Source of the DNA: Lachnospiraceae bacterium
Lineage (GTDB): Bacteria; Bacillota; Clostridia; Lachnospirales; Lachnospiraceae
DNA: 64,000 nt
NCBI GenBank assembly: GCA_017544835.1
Contig: JAFYDI010000078.1
Span: forward strand, 1 to 64,000
Direction: 5' to 3'
A program made the position numbers and the translations under genes. The notes beneath the pieces were generated by a model, which was not told where the DNA came from, did no database searches, and saw only the letters and a list, made by a program, of their open reading frames with translations. This document shows, in pieces, positions 16,836-25,831 of this stretch. How positions within the stretch are numbered: position 1 is the first letter of the stretch; the number at the start of each line of letters is the position of its first letter.

Positions 16836-17837
16836 CTACACCCGTCTTCCTCGCTTTTTTGTAATCTCAACAATAGCATAAGAAATTGCAGAAACAATTA
16901 TAGTTCCTGAATAGTACAACATCGTCCTTATAAGTAATGACATTGGGACAAAATGGTCAACTCTCATTATAATTTCTCCGACAACTCTATGCCAAATAAA
17001 CATTGGCAAAGATAACAGTCCCAAATATGAAATAAATCTACTGTTAAAGCGCGAAGTCAGGCTTTTCCCTGACATCATAGTACCGACTCCTATCGCGAAT
17101 GCAAATACAACTTGTCTCTTTAAATCTACGCAACCCATCGTAGTTACCACAAAAGCAAAAGCCATACTTGCCGTTTCAATTAACGTTACTGCAAAAGCGT
17201 GAGCATTACTTGTAGTTTCTCTTATCATATCGAACAATATGCACACAAAAACACCCAATAATAATCCTGCTAATGCTCTTAGTTCATTGTTTGGCCACGT
17301 ACTGCTCCTAAAGTCTGCTCGTCCATAGTATAAAACTGAATACATTCCTGCAATGACCAGCAACAAGTATCTATTTTTTATTTGACATAAAAATGTTACA
17401 AGAGGAAAGACCAGCAACATAGAAGACAAATACCACACCGGTCCTAATACTTGCTTGTCTGCCACGACTCGACCTAGCAACATTACCTCAAACGGATATG
17501 TAAAGAAATGAGAAATAAATCCATAAAAATCTGTTTTAATAAGAGAATAATGTGCAACTAAAATGTATTGCAACGTTATAGCAACAGTTGTATATGGAAG
17601 AAATGGCATAAATTTATTTATCGTATACTTTACACCAACCTCGAATATATCCTTTCTCTCCTCAACTCTCGCTTGAAAATGATGGTATGTAAAATATCCT
17701 GTCAATATGAAGAAAAACTCAACATATATCCAATACATATCAGCAAGAATTATGTCAAGATGGTAAATGTGGTATGTCATTATCAAGATTGAAGCGACAA
17801 ATTTCCATAAATCCACTATTGATTTGCGTTTTTTCAC
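16836..17837 (-). CDS. Acyltransferase 3 family membrane protein, paralogue B
   Basis: About 333 residues from a GTG at 17837 that follows GAGGACAGG; starting there gives KKRKSIVDLWKF, which aligns with RKRLSIADLWKF of paralogue A. Around ten membrane segments. The conserved start has SILIMTYHIYHLD with its His, then WIYVEFFFILTGYFTYHHF. Likely O-acetylates a sugar of the local polymer. Two gene remnants flank it, so it appears to have been inserted or swapped into the locus. Two paralogues may modify different positions or reflect a recent duplication. Confidence 0.85.
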   Translation of the reverse strand: MKKRKSIVDLWKFVASILIMTYHIYHLDIILADMYWIYVEFFFILTGYFTYHHFQARVEERKDIFEVGVKYTINKFMPFLPYTTVAITLQYILVAHYSLIKTDFYGFISHFFTYPFEVMLLGRVVADKQVLGPVWYLSSMLLVFPLVTFLCQIKNRYLLLVIAGMYSVLYYGRADFRSSTWPNNELRALAGLLLGVFVCILFDMIRETTSNAHAFAVTLIETASMAFAFVVTTMGCVDLKRQVVFAFAIGVGTMMSGKSLTSRFNSRFISYLGLLSLPMFIWHRVVGEIIMRVDHFVPMSLLIRTMLYYSGTIIVSAISYAIVEITKKRGRRV

Positions 17838-17869
17838 TAACCTGTCCTCGTGCAACTAATACTTTTCGA

Positions 17870-18022
17870 TTATGAATATCTCTTTATAGTCACATTTTTT
17901 GCTACAGCATCTATAGAGATATAAGACCAAATCCTCTCGTTTTCGGGATTAACAGCCCCGGCTTTTATGTTACTATTTCCTCCATAAATAGGCTGGCAAG
18001 AATTACTGTTACGTTCTCCCGT
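17870..18022 (-). pseudogene. Orphan C-terminal coding fragment
   Basis: An open stretch of 50 codons without a start, ending in TAA at 17870. It translates in part to IYGGNSNIKAGAVNPENER and IWSYISIDAVAKNVTIKRY, which reads like real protein rather than noise. I do not recognise the family. It lies between the glycosyltransferase stop at 18040 and acyltransferase B, and probably is the tail of a gene lost during rearrangement. Confidence 0.45.
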
Positions 18023-18039
18023 TTACTGCATATCCGCAA

Positions 18040-19224
18040 TTATGACTCAAGAAACACTTCCTCATAATCGTGAACAATCTTGTCCCAGCTGTACTCTGAC
18101 GAAATACGATTCTTGGCCTTAACACTCATATCGCGAATTTCTTCCTGAGTCATCTTGTCGGCGCGTTCTATAAGTGAAGCAAGTGCACCGGGTTCTTTGG
18201 ACCAGTAAATCGCACCGTCAGCTCCGACCTCTCTGTTAAAGCATACGTCAAGAAGAAGGTTCAAATCGGTACTGCCAAGACTCTCAAGCAGGCTCGGGTT
18301 CGTACCGCCCACTTCGTGACCATGGAAATATCCGTACGCATTCTCTCGAATCTTCTTAAGAAGCTCTCTGTCGTATACCGTTCCCACAAACTTAATACGC
18401 TTATCCTTGTCAAAACCGGTCTTGGCCTTAAGATCTGCGTAAAAAGCATTGCTCTCGACATTAGAGATGAGCACGAAATCCTTCTTGGAATCGGACTTCA
18501 TGAACTCACGAATCATAGTCTCGTAGTTATTCTCGGGCACAAAGCGTCCTACCACAAGGTAATACTCCTTGGGACGAACGTCTTTCTCCTTGTACCAGTT
18601 AACAACTTTCTCGTCGTTGTCTGAAAGTTCGGACTTGTCTATATTGGAGCCATATGCAATAAATGTGGTATTGGGCTTGTACTTGGCATACTCTTCGTGA
18701 ATGTATTTTTCGATAGCCTTGGCGTCGCAGATTAAAAGGTCTGCGCTCTTGACCATAAGGCGCTCGGAAAACTTCCAGTACTTTCTGACGGGAGCACTCC
18801 ACTTGGCTCTGAGCCATTCATGTCCGTCGGGATTAACGAATACCTTACCGCCAAGCTTATGAACCTGCTTAACATACTTCTTAAAGAACGGACCCATTCT
18901 GCATGCGAGTACATACACAATAGGGCTCTCGATTTTCTTGTCCTTAATAATCTTTATGCAATGCTTAAAAGCATCTACATCATAGAAAATTGCTCTTGCG
19001 GGACCAATCTTCTTAAACTTTATGTTGAAACAATCAGCGTCATTGTATCTGAAGCCTTCTGTTCCATCCCACTTTTCAGGTTCAACAACGCAGGCAACCG
19101 TATAAGCAATTTTATCAGACTTTCTGTAAGCGGTAAGTCTGTCCACAAATGACTCATATCCGCCGTAATTGGACGGAATACCCTTAGAGCCTATGATAAA
19201 TACATTTTTAACCGAATTATCCAC
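18040..19224 (-). CDS. DUF1972-type glycosyltransferase (rhamnosyltransferase-like)
   Basis: About 394 residues from a GTG at 19224 after GGAGAG. The start VFIIGSKGIPSNYGGYESFV is the hallmark of the DUF1972/Cps2T-RgpA group, whose studied members are beta-1,4-rhamnosyltransferases in capsule and rhamnan synthesis. The C-terminal GT-B half has YLVVGRFVPENNYETMI and GHEVGGTNPSLLESLG, the nucleotide-sugar site. Sugar specificity is an inference from the family. It lies four codons from the stop of the UDP-glucose dehydrogenase gene's 3' side, in the same operon. A remnant of a second copy is at 16743-16823. Confidence 0.85.
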   Translation of the reverse strand: MDNSVKNVFIIGSKGIPSNYGGYESFVDRLTAYRKSDKIAYTVACVVEPEKWDGTEGFRYNDADCFNIKFKKIGPARAIFYDVDAFKHCIKIIKDKKIESPIVYVLACRMGPFFKKYVKQVHKLGGKVFVNPDGHEWLRAKWSAPVRKYWKFSERLMVKSADLLICDAKAIEKYIHEEYAKYKPNTTFIAYGSNIDKSELSDNDEKVVNWYKEKDVRPKEYYLVVGRFVPENNYETMIREFMKSDSKKDFVLISNVESNAFYADLKAKTGFDKDKRIKFVGTVYDRELLKKIRENAYGYFHGHEVGGTNPSLLESLGSTDLNLLLDVCFNREVGADGAIYWSKEPGALASLIERADKMTQEEIRDMSVKAKNRISSEYSWDKIVHDYEEVFLES

Positions 19225-19246
19225 TTTTATCTCTCCGCACAAATTC

Positions 19247-20476
19247 TTAGTCTCTTGAATAAAGATCTCTTGTGTATACCTTGTCGGCTACATCTTCAAG
19301 CTCCTGCTGGAAGCGGTTCGCAACAATCACCTTTGAAACTTTCTTAAACTCATCCAAATCGTTAATAACCTTACTTCCAAAGAACTCTGTATCGGAAAGT
19401 GTGGGCTCGTAAATCACAACCTCAGCACCCTTCGCCTTAAGACGTTTCATAACGCCCTGAATACTTGACTGTCTGAAGTTGTCGGAATTGGCCTTCATGA
19501 TAAGTCTGTAAATACCTACCACAACGGAATGTCCGGGTGTGCCGTCTCTACCATGTGTGCCTTCATAATATCCGGCTTTCTCCAAGATTCTCTCAGCTAC
19601 GAAATCTTTTCTCGTAGAGTTAGCTGCCACAATCGCCTCAATAAGGTTCTCGGGCACATCCTGATAGTTGGCAAGAAGCTGCTTAGTATCTTTAGGCAGG
19701 CAGTATCCGCCGTAGCCAAAAGAAGGATTGTTGTAATGATTACCGATACGAGGATCAAGACATACACCTTCGATGATATCCTTAGTATTAAGGCCTCTCA
19801 CTTCAGCATATGTATCAAGTTCGTTAAAGAAACTTACGCGAAGTGCAAGATATGTATTGGCAAAAAGCTTAACAGCTTCAGCTTCTGTAGAATCCATTAC
19901 AAGGCTGGTAACGTCTTTTTTAATCGCGCCCTCAAGTAAAAGGTTCGCGAACGCCTTTCCTTTTTCAACCATTTCGGAATCGGTCTTCACAACACCCACA
20001 ATAATTCTTGAAGGGTAAAGGTTGTCATACAAAGCCTTTCCTTCACGTAAGAACTCGGGCGAGAAGATGATTCTCTTGGTATTGTATTTCTCACGCATCT
20101 TCGCGGTATATCCTACCGGAACGGTACTCTTAATTACCATGGTAGCCTTATCGTTAACCGCAAGAACCTTCTCGATAACGTCTTCAACAGATTCTGTGTT
20201 AAAGTAGTTAAGCTTGGGGTCATAATTGGTAGGTGTGGAAATAACTACGAAATCCGCATCCTTATATGCTGCCGACGCATCGGTAGTAGCCTTTAAATTA
20301 AGTTTCTTCTCTGCAAGGTACTCAGAAATCTCCTTATCCTGAATAGGCGACTTACCGCTGTTGATAAGCTTAACCTTGTCCTCAATAATGTCTACAGCCG
20401 TAACTTCATTGTGCTGTGAAAGAAGTACCGATATGGACAATCCCACATAGCCGGTTCCTGCAACCGCAATTTTCAT
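19247..20476 (-). CDS. ugd: UDP-glucose 6-dehydrogenase
   Basis: 409 residues, a short form of the family. It has the N-terminal Rossmann motif [17 protein letters not shown], the central helix region with [20 protein letters not shown], and the active-site [17 protein letters not shown] with the catalytic Cys. It oxidises UDP-glucose to UDP-glucuronate with two NAD, supplying glucuronic acid or derived sugars for the surface polymer. It is the first gene of the glycosyltransferase run on the minus strand, 22 bases ahead of the next gene. Confidence 0.93.
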   Translation of the reverse strand: MKIAVAGTGYVGLSISVLLSQHNEVTAVDIIEDKVKLINSGKSPIQDKEISEYLAEKKLNLKATTDASAAYKDADFVVISTPTNYDPKLNYFNTESVEDVIEKVLAVNDKATMVIKSTVPVGYTAKMREKYNTKRIIFSPEFLREGKALYDNLYPSRIIVGVVKTDSEMVEKGKAFANLLLEGAIKKDVTSLVMDSTEAEAVKLFANTYLALRVSFFNELDTYAEVRGLNTKDIIEGVCLDPRIGNHYNNPSFGYGGYCLPKDTKQLLANYQDVPENLIEAIVAANSTRKDFVAERILEKAGYYEGTHGRDGTPGHSVVVGIYRLIMKANSDNFRQSSIQGVMKRLKAKGAEVVIYEPTLSDTEFFGSKVINDLDEFKKVSKVIVANRFQQELEDVADKVYTRDLYSRD

Positions 20477-20505
20477 TCCTATAATTCCTCCGATTTACTA
20501 TAAAT

Positions 20506-21141
20506 TTATGCTTCTTCGGGTTTAAGCGTTTCCCGTTCTTCATTCTTAACGGGTTTGTTGTATTTCTTCACGTAGAAAAACTGTACTATTATTCCTATTA
20601 TTCCGTAAAGCACCACAAGTGCCTTGATAGCATAACAGGTCTTATGGTGATTCTCTGTGAGCATGCAATAATATTTATTTGCCTGAAATACCGCAATTAT
20701 TGATACTACACCCAGAAATCTTCCCACCCAGCTGCTCATAACTTCAACAAATGAGTAAACAGCCACGGGTACAAGAAAAGCAATACACGACCAGCTTTTC
20801 ACCGGGGTGATTCGAGTTGAATATGCTGCAAAGACTTGAAAAAACGCTTCACTCAATACACCTGCAATAACCAAGACAACCATGTTGCGTCTTCGATAAG
20901 ACATGATTGCTTTCCTGACAGGCTTGCCTTCTTCCTCCGATGGGTCTCTTATCGCCTTGACATCTATTCCCGTTTTCTTATAGACCGCTTTCTGATTGCC
21001 TTTTTTGATGAAATCTTTAAAGAAGCACACCAAAACAGCCGCCAGCACGCCCACTTCATATACGACTATATCATATATATGTGAATATGCGTATGACGGT
21101 AACTTAAGCAAAAATGGTCCTAATATTTCCTTGATTTCCAT
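20506..21141 (-). CDS. Membrane protein of unknown function (211 aa)
   Basis: Not recognised. About five to six membrane segments (near 25-45, 85-105, 115-135, 140-155, 170-190) with a charged loop at about 45-80 (KKGNQKAVYKKTG...SEEEGKPVRKA). The C-terminal tail is charged (KNEERETLKPEEA). It lies 29 bases upstream of the UDP-glucose dehydrogenase gene on the same strand, so it may belong to the glycan operon, for example as a small transport or assembly protein. No motif supports a precise role. Confidence 0.6.
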   Translation of the reverse strand: MEIKEILGPFLLKLPSYAYSHIYDIVVYEVGVLAAVLVCFFKDFIKKGNQKAVYKKTGIDVKAIRDPSEEEGKPVRKAIMSYRRRNMVVLVIAGVLSEAFFQVFAAYSTRITPVKSWSCIAFLVPVAVYSFVEVMSSWVGRFLGVVSIIAVFQANKYYCMLTENHHKTCYAIKALVVLYGIIGIIVQFFYVKKYNKPVKNEERETLKPEEA

Positions 21142-21200
21142 TTCCCATTACACTCTCTTATAACTACAACTTAACAATTGTATATTATAACACAAAAAGT

Positions 21201-21224
21201 GGAGGCTTCAAAGCAGAAGCCTCC
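21201..21224. terminator. Terminator after the small membrane protein gene
   Basis: GGAGGCTTC and GAAGCCTCC form a perfect 9-bp stem with a 6-base loop; A/T runs on both sides (TTTTTTT within 10 bases on plus, CTTTTTG on minus). It ends the surface-protein transcript coming from 23297. Confidence 0.85.
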
Positions 21225-21240
21225 TTAAGGTTTTTTTAAT

Positions 21241-21447
21241 CTATTCTTCTGTCTCTGAAGATAAATCTTTAATCTTCTTATTCTGCATGAATAGCAGTAC
21301 AAGTCCCGCAATTCCTATCGCCACCGCAACAATCGTAACAGGAAGATCCAGATTGCACTTCCAAAAGAAGTAACATACAGCCAAAGCAATGAAAAAGACT
21401 ATTGTTACTATGCAGTTGATTAAGTTCTGTTTCTTAGTCTTCTCCAT
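21241..21447 (-). CDS. Small two-helix membrane protein (68 aa)
   Basis: 68 residues with two membrane helices (about 10-27 and 33-53) and charged ends (MEKTKKQN..., KIKDLSSETEE). It begins two bases after the stop of the large surface protein and must be co-translated with it. Its acidic C-terminal end resembles the end of that protein (TEEEE). It may be a partner in the membrane. Family not recognised. Confidence 0.6.
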   Translation of the reverse strand: MEKTKKQNLINCIVTIVFFIALAVCYFFWKCNLDLPVTIVAVAIGIAGLVLLFMQNKKIKDLSSETEE

Positions 21448-21449
21448 CT

Positions 21450-23297
21450 CTATTCCTCCTCTTCTGTAAGCGCCTGAATAGTCTTACGATTTCTGATTGC
21501 CTGAACAACAACATATACTATGTATAAAACAGTCAAAAGAAAAATTACCCAATGAATCCAGCAATCGTCGAAAGCTGCAAGAGGAGTTTCCTCATCTTCG
21601 ATATCAAGGCCGTCATAAAGCGGAACATCTCCGTCTCCAATTGAAACTTCTTCTCTTTCGGTAACTTCATCCTCCTCTGCGGGCTCTATTGATTCAATAA
21701 CATCGACTGTAGGAACAGGCTCTTCCTCAACCACTTCTTGCGGTCCCGGATTCGGAGCCGGAGCCGGCGTGGGTACCGGTGCAGGTGTAGGTTCCGGAGT
21801 CGGTGTGGGCTCCGGAGTCGGTGTAGGTGTTGGAGTCGGCGTAGGTGTTGGTGTAGGTGTTGGTGTAGGCGTAGGTGTTGGTGTAGGTGTTGGTGTAGGC
21901 GTAGGTGTTGGTGTGGGTGTTGGAGTCGGTGTAGGCTCTGCTGCCTTAACCTTAATCGGAAACTCTACAGGGAATGAATCACTTTCATAATCATAATCAT
22001 GATAAAAGTCAACACCTTCAACCTTGTTCACATACTTAACCGTTGCAATCGCCTTGTACTCGCCTTCTTCAACTATCTCCGAAGGATTGTTGTCGGAATC
22101 ATAGTACAAAACGTCAAGCACAACAAACTCACCCGGAAGTTCCCCTGCAGCGCCTGCAACTATGTTAGTAATAGCTGCCTCAGCATCAGCAATCTTGGAT
22201 GAACCGTTGTTGATTAATTCTATAGACTTACCGAAATTCTTGTATTGGTCTAAAAGCAATATCTTGGCAGTATTATAAAAACCATCTACGTGCCAATAAG
22301 TATGACCCATATCCTTTAAAACATACCAGTCAATCATATCGCCGTATGCATAAATGATATTGCCGGTTTCTACGCCGTCTTTAAGCTCTAATTGGTACGT
22401 TCCGATCTTGTTTAAATCAACACCAAGCAAATTCTCAATGGTTCTGTCGGCTGTAAGACCTTCTTCATACAGCTTGTTGGAGCCAAGATATTCTGAAATT
22501 GAAAGACGCTCGGTAAACTCACCGGGATACGTATAAGAAAGTATTCCCGTGCGCAGGTTCTTCTTTAAGGCTTCCTTGTCACCTTGCGAAGCTTTAACCG
22601 CGCTTTCAAAACTCTTATAAACATAATACGGGCGATAAGCACTGACATACTTGTCCGTCGGATTGCCTACTGCCGTGCCATCGGATACTTCAGGCTCTAT
22701 ATTAGCCATTTCGGGCTGAATTACGACAAAAAACATCACAGTTGTGGGTGCTACGGGCTTCTCGGGCTCCACTTCACCGGGATTATTCTCCGACACATCC
22801 TCTGTAGGCTCATTGCCGGATACATCCTCACCGGAAGGTTCATTACCCGAAATATCGCCCTCTTCTGGAGCAGGTGTAGGCTCATCATTGCCTGACACAT
22901 CGCCCTCCTCCGGGTCATTGTCGGATACAGTTCCTTCCGAAGGCTCTACAACAGGTGTCTCATTGTCAGATACATCTGTAACAGTAGCATCATCACCCTC
23001 GCCGGGAGTTACATCATCGTTAGAAGATACATCATCTTCATCTTCAGCGCCTTCCGCAGGAGCAGGCGCTCCGGGAGTCTCCTCTTCATCAACATTAATT
23101 ATGTCTTCCGGTTCCTCTTCATCATCATAAACCGCAGGAGAATCATCTGTCGTATCTTCAACAGTTGTCTCTACTGCAGGCTGAGAGCCCTCCTCAAGAC
23201 TGTCCGCTCTGGTGTATGCGATGTCATTAATCAGCACGCGGCCCAAGAAAATAACCGCAATAAGAAACATGCAAAATTTCTTAATTGACTTCCTCAT
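21450..23297 (-). CDS. Surface protein with Pro-Thr repeat stalk and C-terminal membrane anchor
   Basis: 615 residues. Signal peptide at about 1-30, then an acidic low-complexity region (about 33-190) with at least seven copies of a motif like D(V/I)SxN(D/E). A folded domain of about 250 residues follows ([16 protein letters not shown] to FPVEFPIKV), then a stalk of alternating Thr-Pro (about 465-520), an acidic linker and one membrane helix ([17 protein letters not shown]) with a short cytoplasmic tail. This is the layout of a cell-wall-spanning surface protein. The folded domain is not recognised. The stalk is encoded by hexamer repeats that may vary in number. Confidence 0.7.
   Translation of the reverse strand: MRKSIKKFCMFLIAVIFLGRVLINDIAYTRADSLEEGSQPAVETTVEDTTDDSPAVYDDEEEPEDIINVDEEETPGAPAPAEGAEDEDDVSSNDDVTPGEGDDATVTDVSDNETPVVEPSEGTVSDNDPEEGDVSGNDEPTPAPEEGDISGNEPSGEDVSGNEPTEDVSENNPGEVEPEKPVAPTTVMFFVVIQPEMANIEPEVSDGTAVGNPTDKYVSAYRPYYVYKSFESAVKASQGDKEALKKNLRTGILSYTYPGEFTERLSISEYLGSNKLYEEGLTADRTIENLLGVDLNKIGTYQLELKDGVETGNIIYAYGDMIDWYVLKDMGHTYWHVDGFYNTAKILLLDQYKNFGKSIELINNGSSKIADAEAAITNIVAGAAGELPGEFVVLDVLYYDSDNNPSEIVEEGEYKAIATVKYVNKVEGVDFYHDYDYESDSFPVEFPIKVKAAEPTPTPTPTPTPTPTPTPTPTPTPTPTPTPTPTPTPTPTPTPEPTPTPEPTPAPVPTPAPAPNPGPQEVVEEEPVPTVDVIESIEPAEEDEVTEREEVSIGDGDVPLYDGLDIEDEETPLAAFDDCWIHWVIFLLTVLYIVYVVVQAIRNRKTIQALTEEEE
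21841..21900. repeat. Perfect 30-bp tandem repeat within a GGTGTx hexamer array
   Basis: Two identical 30-bp units (each starting GTAGGTGTTGGTGTAGGTGT) lie back to back, inside a longer array of GGTGT(A/T)/GGCGTA hexamers at roughly 21800-21937. On the minus strand it encodes the Thr-Pro stalk. Multiples of six keep the frame, so slippage would change stalk length without breaking the gene. Confidence 0.9.
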
Positions 23298-23353
23298 ACC
23301 ATCCTCACTTTCCCTTTTACAAGTATTATTTCCTAATTATCTAATATTTTACC

Positions 23354-23381
23354 CTATTATGCCATAAAAATATTTATACAA
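23354..23381 (-). promoter_or_regulatory. Possible promoter of the surface-protein gene
   Basis: On the minus strand TTGTAT (23376-23381) and TAATAG (23354-23359) are 16 bases apart in the 110-base gap before the start at 23297. A moderate match only. Confidence 0.4.
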
Positions 23382-23407
23382 TCGAAGCTCATTGCACATT
23401 GACAACT

Positions 23408-25189
23408 TTAAAAATCCGTAATCATCTTTTCAATGGCGTCCTTGTCCATAACGGTACATTTCTTATCGCTGATTGAATACACCCTTGAACATACATTCAA
23501 TACCGAAGGTCTGTGCGTAGTAACGACACATGTCCTAGGATAATTATCACACATAATATTCCTTAAGACTTCCCTCTCCGTTGCTATATCCAACGCAGAT
23601 GTTGCTTCATCCAGCAAAAGAATGGGCGATTTTCTAAGTAACGCTCTCGCAATAGACAACCTCTGTGACTGACCTTCCGAGAATCCACCACCGCGTTCCA
23701 TAATCTCGCTGTTAATTCCGTTGGGAAGTTTCTCAACAAATCTCCATGCACAGGCAAGCTTCAATGCCTCAATTATCTCTTCATCTGTAGCATCTTCTTT
23801 GACATTACGCATATTGCCTGCAATCGTTCCCGAGAACATTGTATTGCCCTGAGGAACATAAGCAAAGAGCTGTCTGGCCGAAGCCGATAACTTCATGCAC
23901 TCTCCGCCGTTTTCCGGCGTTCCGTCACCGGCACATATAAATCCCTCGCCGTTCTGGGCGCGAATTATTGAAAGCAAAAATCTAAGCATCGTAGTCTTTC
24001 CTTCTCCGGAAGGGCCTACAAAGGCAACTACTTCGTGCGGATGGGCCTCGGCAAATACTTCTTCAAAGACCGTATCGCTGCCGGGATATGCATAGGTTAC
24101 ATCCCTGATAGACAATCCGACGCCTTCGTCTTTGTGCTTCTCAAAGAAGTCTTTGACTTCATCGCGATTGCCGTAATCTTCCTTGGGAAGGCTCGTAAGA
24201 TCCATAAGGCGCTTCGATGAGTTGGCTATACCGATAGCGGTCGGGAACAGTCCAAGAAGGCTGTTAACCGTGGAAGACAAGGTCGTTGACAAAGTAATAA
24301 ACATCGTCATGGTACCGTAAGTAATGGCACCGCTCCACACTTTATAAATTCCCCATCCCTGTGCGGAATAGGATACAAGCATCGATACAAATGTCATAAT
24401 GATAGCATTGAATATCTCTGCCTTCTGATATTTCAACTGAACATTTAAGTATTCCTTCTGCAGAATACGAAGCCTTTTAGAGTACAAAGAAAGCATGTCA
24501 AATGCCTTAACCGTCTGGACATTGGCGAACGTCTCCTGGTTAAAAGCCGAAAGCTCCGTAGATACCTTCAAGGTACCCATATTATTCCTCTGCATACGTC
24601 GCATGCTGCTTCTTGAAATAAAAAGGCTGATAGGAATACCCGCAAGTGCAAATATTGCAAAAGAAGCATCATATCTTATGACCAAAATCAATGAACTGAA
24701 AAATCTGAATGTATAGATTATAAGATTGGGAACCATGTTAAGGATTCCTGAAGATATTCTTGATGCGTCCCCACTCCATCTTGCCACAAGTTCGCCGGAA
24801 CGATACTTTGACAAAGCTTCCCATTCTACGTTCATGATGTCATCAAAAAGGCTTGCCTTAATTTCATTATCGACGGTCATGCCGACTTTCGTCGATATAT
24901 AGTTGGACGCCTGTCCGATGAATGTGCCTCCGAGTGTAGTACCTATCATAAGACAGAAGGTTGTCACGAGGGCACCTGTATTATGACCTGTAATAATATC
25001 TACCAGGTCTCTTGAAACCAGGCTTCCCAAAAGAGATACAACAGTTCCCGATAAGCCTAACAGTGTGTAGATTCCTATCGCAAGCTTATGAGACTTCGCA
25101 TATCTGTAAATCCACTTTAACTGCGCGATTATCTCTTTAAGTCGGCCTTCTTTTATTCTTTTGGCATAATGATTAACTTTTTTAAACAT
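23408..25189 (-). CDS. ABC transporter, fused permease and ATPase (peptide exporter-like)
   Basis: 593 residues from the ATG at 25189, preceded by a GAGG site; longer in-frame starts would run into the hairpin. Six membrane helices (about 30-310) are followed by an ATPase domain with Walker A GPSGEGKTT, the signature FSEGQSQRLSIARALL (a variant of LSGGQ) and Walker B ILLLDEATSALD. There is no N-terminal C39 peptidase. Homodimeric exporters of this type carry peptides or lipids out of the cell; in RiPP clusters they export the product. It follows the leader-bearing beta protein, separated only by a hairpin, so that protein or a RiPP is the likely cargo. Confidence 0.85.
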   Translation of the reverse strand: MFKKVNHYAKRIKEGRLKEIIAQLKWIYRYAKSHKLAIGIYTLLGLSGTVVSLLGSLVSRDLVDIITGHNTGALVTTFCLMIGTTLGGTFIGQASNYISTKVGMTVDNEIKASLFDDIMNVEWEALSKYRSGELVARWSGDASRISSGILNMVPNLIIYTFRFFSSLILVIRYDASFAIFALAGIPISLFISRSSMRRMQRNNMGTLKVSTELSAFNQETFANVQTVKAFDMLSLYSKRLRILQKEYLNVQLKYQKAEIFNAIIMTFVSMLVSYSAQGWGIYKVWSGAITYGTMTMFITLSTTLSSTVNSLLGLFPTAIGIANSSKRLMDLTSLPKEDYGNRDEVKDFFEKHKDEGVGLSIRDVTYAYPGSDTVFEEVFAEAHPHEVVAFVGPSGEGKTTMLRFLLSIIRAQNGEGFICAGDGTPENGGECMKLSASARQLFAYVPQGNTMFSGTIAGNMRNVKEDATDEEIIEALKLACAWRFVEKLPNGINSEIMERGGGFSEGQSQRLSIARALLRKSPILLLDEATSALDIATEREVLRNIMCDNYPRTCVVTTHRPSVLNVCSRVYSISDKKCTVMDKDAIEKMITDF

Positions 25190-25199
25190 TATTAGCCTC

Positions 25200-25230
25200 A
25201 AAAGACGCACCACTGAACCAGTGGTGCGTC
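25200..25230 (-). terminator. Terminator or attenuator between the leader-bearing protein and the ABC exporter
   Basis: On the minus strand a perfect 12-bp stem (GACGCACCACTG / CAGTGGTGCGTC) with a 3-base loop is followed by TTTT, which runs directly into the exporter's ribosome site (TTTTGAGG). It should lower exporter expression relative to the gene before it. Confidence 0.88.
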
Positions 25231-25262
25231 CGAAATATAGTCGTATTGAAAAATGAATTAAA

Positions 25263-25715
25263 TTATGCTGAAGTGTAGCTTACGCACTCAATATCGCAAG
25301 GTCTGTATTCACCGGTCTTACCGATGGATCCGTAATAAGGGCTGTTGTCAACTACGATTTCAAAACAGAAACCAACGCTCTCATTGGGATTGAAGTGACC
25401 GTTTCTGGTAATGGTAAATCTGCTCTCGGAAAGTCTTCTTACCCAGGTACCGCTTGCGTTCTTAACTTCCTTCATCTTGAATCCGTTATTAAGTCTGAAT
25501 GTCATTGTAAGACATTCTCCGCTGAAATTACCATGGTGATTAGCCTGAACATGTACTACCGAGTGATGACCTGTATTATGTCCGTCGTATCTGCAACTAA
25601 TATCCCAGTCACCCTTAGGCTCAGGAATGTCGCCGCTTCCACGTACACAAAAGAAGCCTTCAGTATCTTCAAGGCTTAATGACACTATTGCCGGACTTAC
25701 AAATGCTTTTGCCAT
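25263..25715 (-). CDS. Leader-bearing beta-rich protein, possible RiPP-type substrate (150 aa)
   Basis: Not a recognised family. The first 19 residues, MAKAFVSPAIVSLSLEDTE, look like a RiPP leader (Pro, alternating hydrophobics, Thr two residues before a Gly), not like a signal peptide. The rest (GFFCVRGSGD onward) is predicted beta-rich; stretches such as LTMTFRLNNGFKMKEV, GTWVRRLSESRFTITRNG and NESVGFCFEIVV recall a type 2 carbohydrate-binding module, a weak resemblance. It has four to five Cys and a His-rich part (HNTGHHSVVHVQANHH). A PqqD-HPr-kinase fusion lies directly upstream and an ABC exporter directly downstream. It has its own strong promoter and is followed by a terminator, the expression pattern of a precursor gene. 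Confidence 0.6.
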   Translation of the reverse strand: MAKAFVSPAIVSLSLEDTEGFFCVRGSGDIPEPKGDWDISCRYDGHNTGHHSVVHVQANHHGNFSGECLTMTFRLNNGFKMKEVKNASGTWVRRLSESRFTITRNGHFNPNESVGFCFEIVVDNSPYYGSIGKTGEYRPCDIECVSYTSA

Positions 25716-25760
25716 TACAATTCTCCTTCGTTACAATTACCCCTATAATTCTTGTCTTAA

Positions 25761-25788
25761 ACTATACCATATAGGAGTAAAGTGTCAA
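25761..25788 (-). promoter_or_regulatory. Strong promoter of the leader-bearing protein gene
   Basis: On the minus strand a consensus TTGACA (25783-25788) and TATAGT (25761-25766) are 16 bases apart, 45 bases upstream of the ATG at 25715, which has a GAAGGAG ribosome site. Confidence 0.75.
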
Positions 25789-25831
25789 CGCTTTCGATTA
25801 ATTCTAACGAAAACGTAACATTTTCCCAATT

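Noticed and set aside
16743..18022. Insertion sequence as the cause of the gene remnants
   Set aside because: No transposase, terminal inverted repeats or target duplications are visible; the acyltransferase swap looks like homologous or illegitimate recombination.
21800..21937. Possible CRISPR-like array
   Set aside because: The repeats are direct hexamers and 30-mers without spacers, and they encode a Thr-Pro stalk.
21769..21990. A plus-strand frame of Gly-Val repeats
   Set aside because: It is the antisense reading of the Thr-Pro stalk repeats; no start signal and the opposite strand has a complete surface protein.
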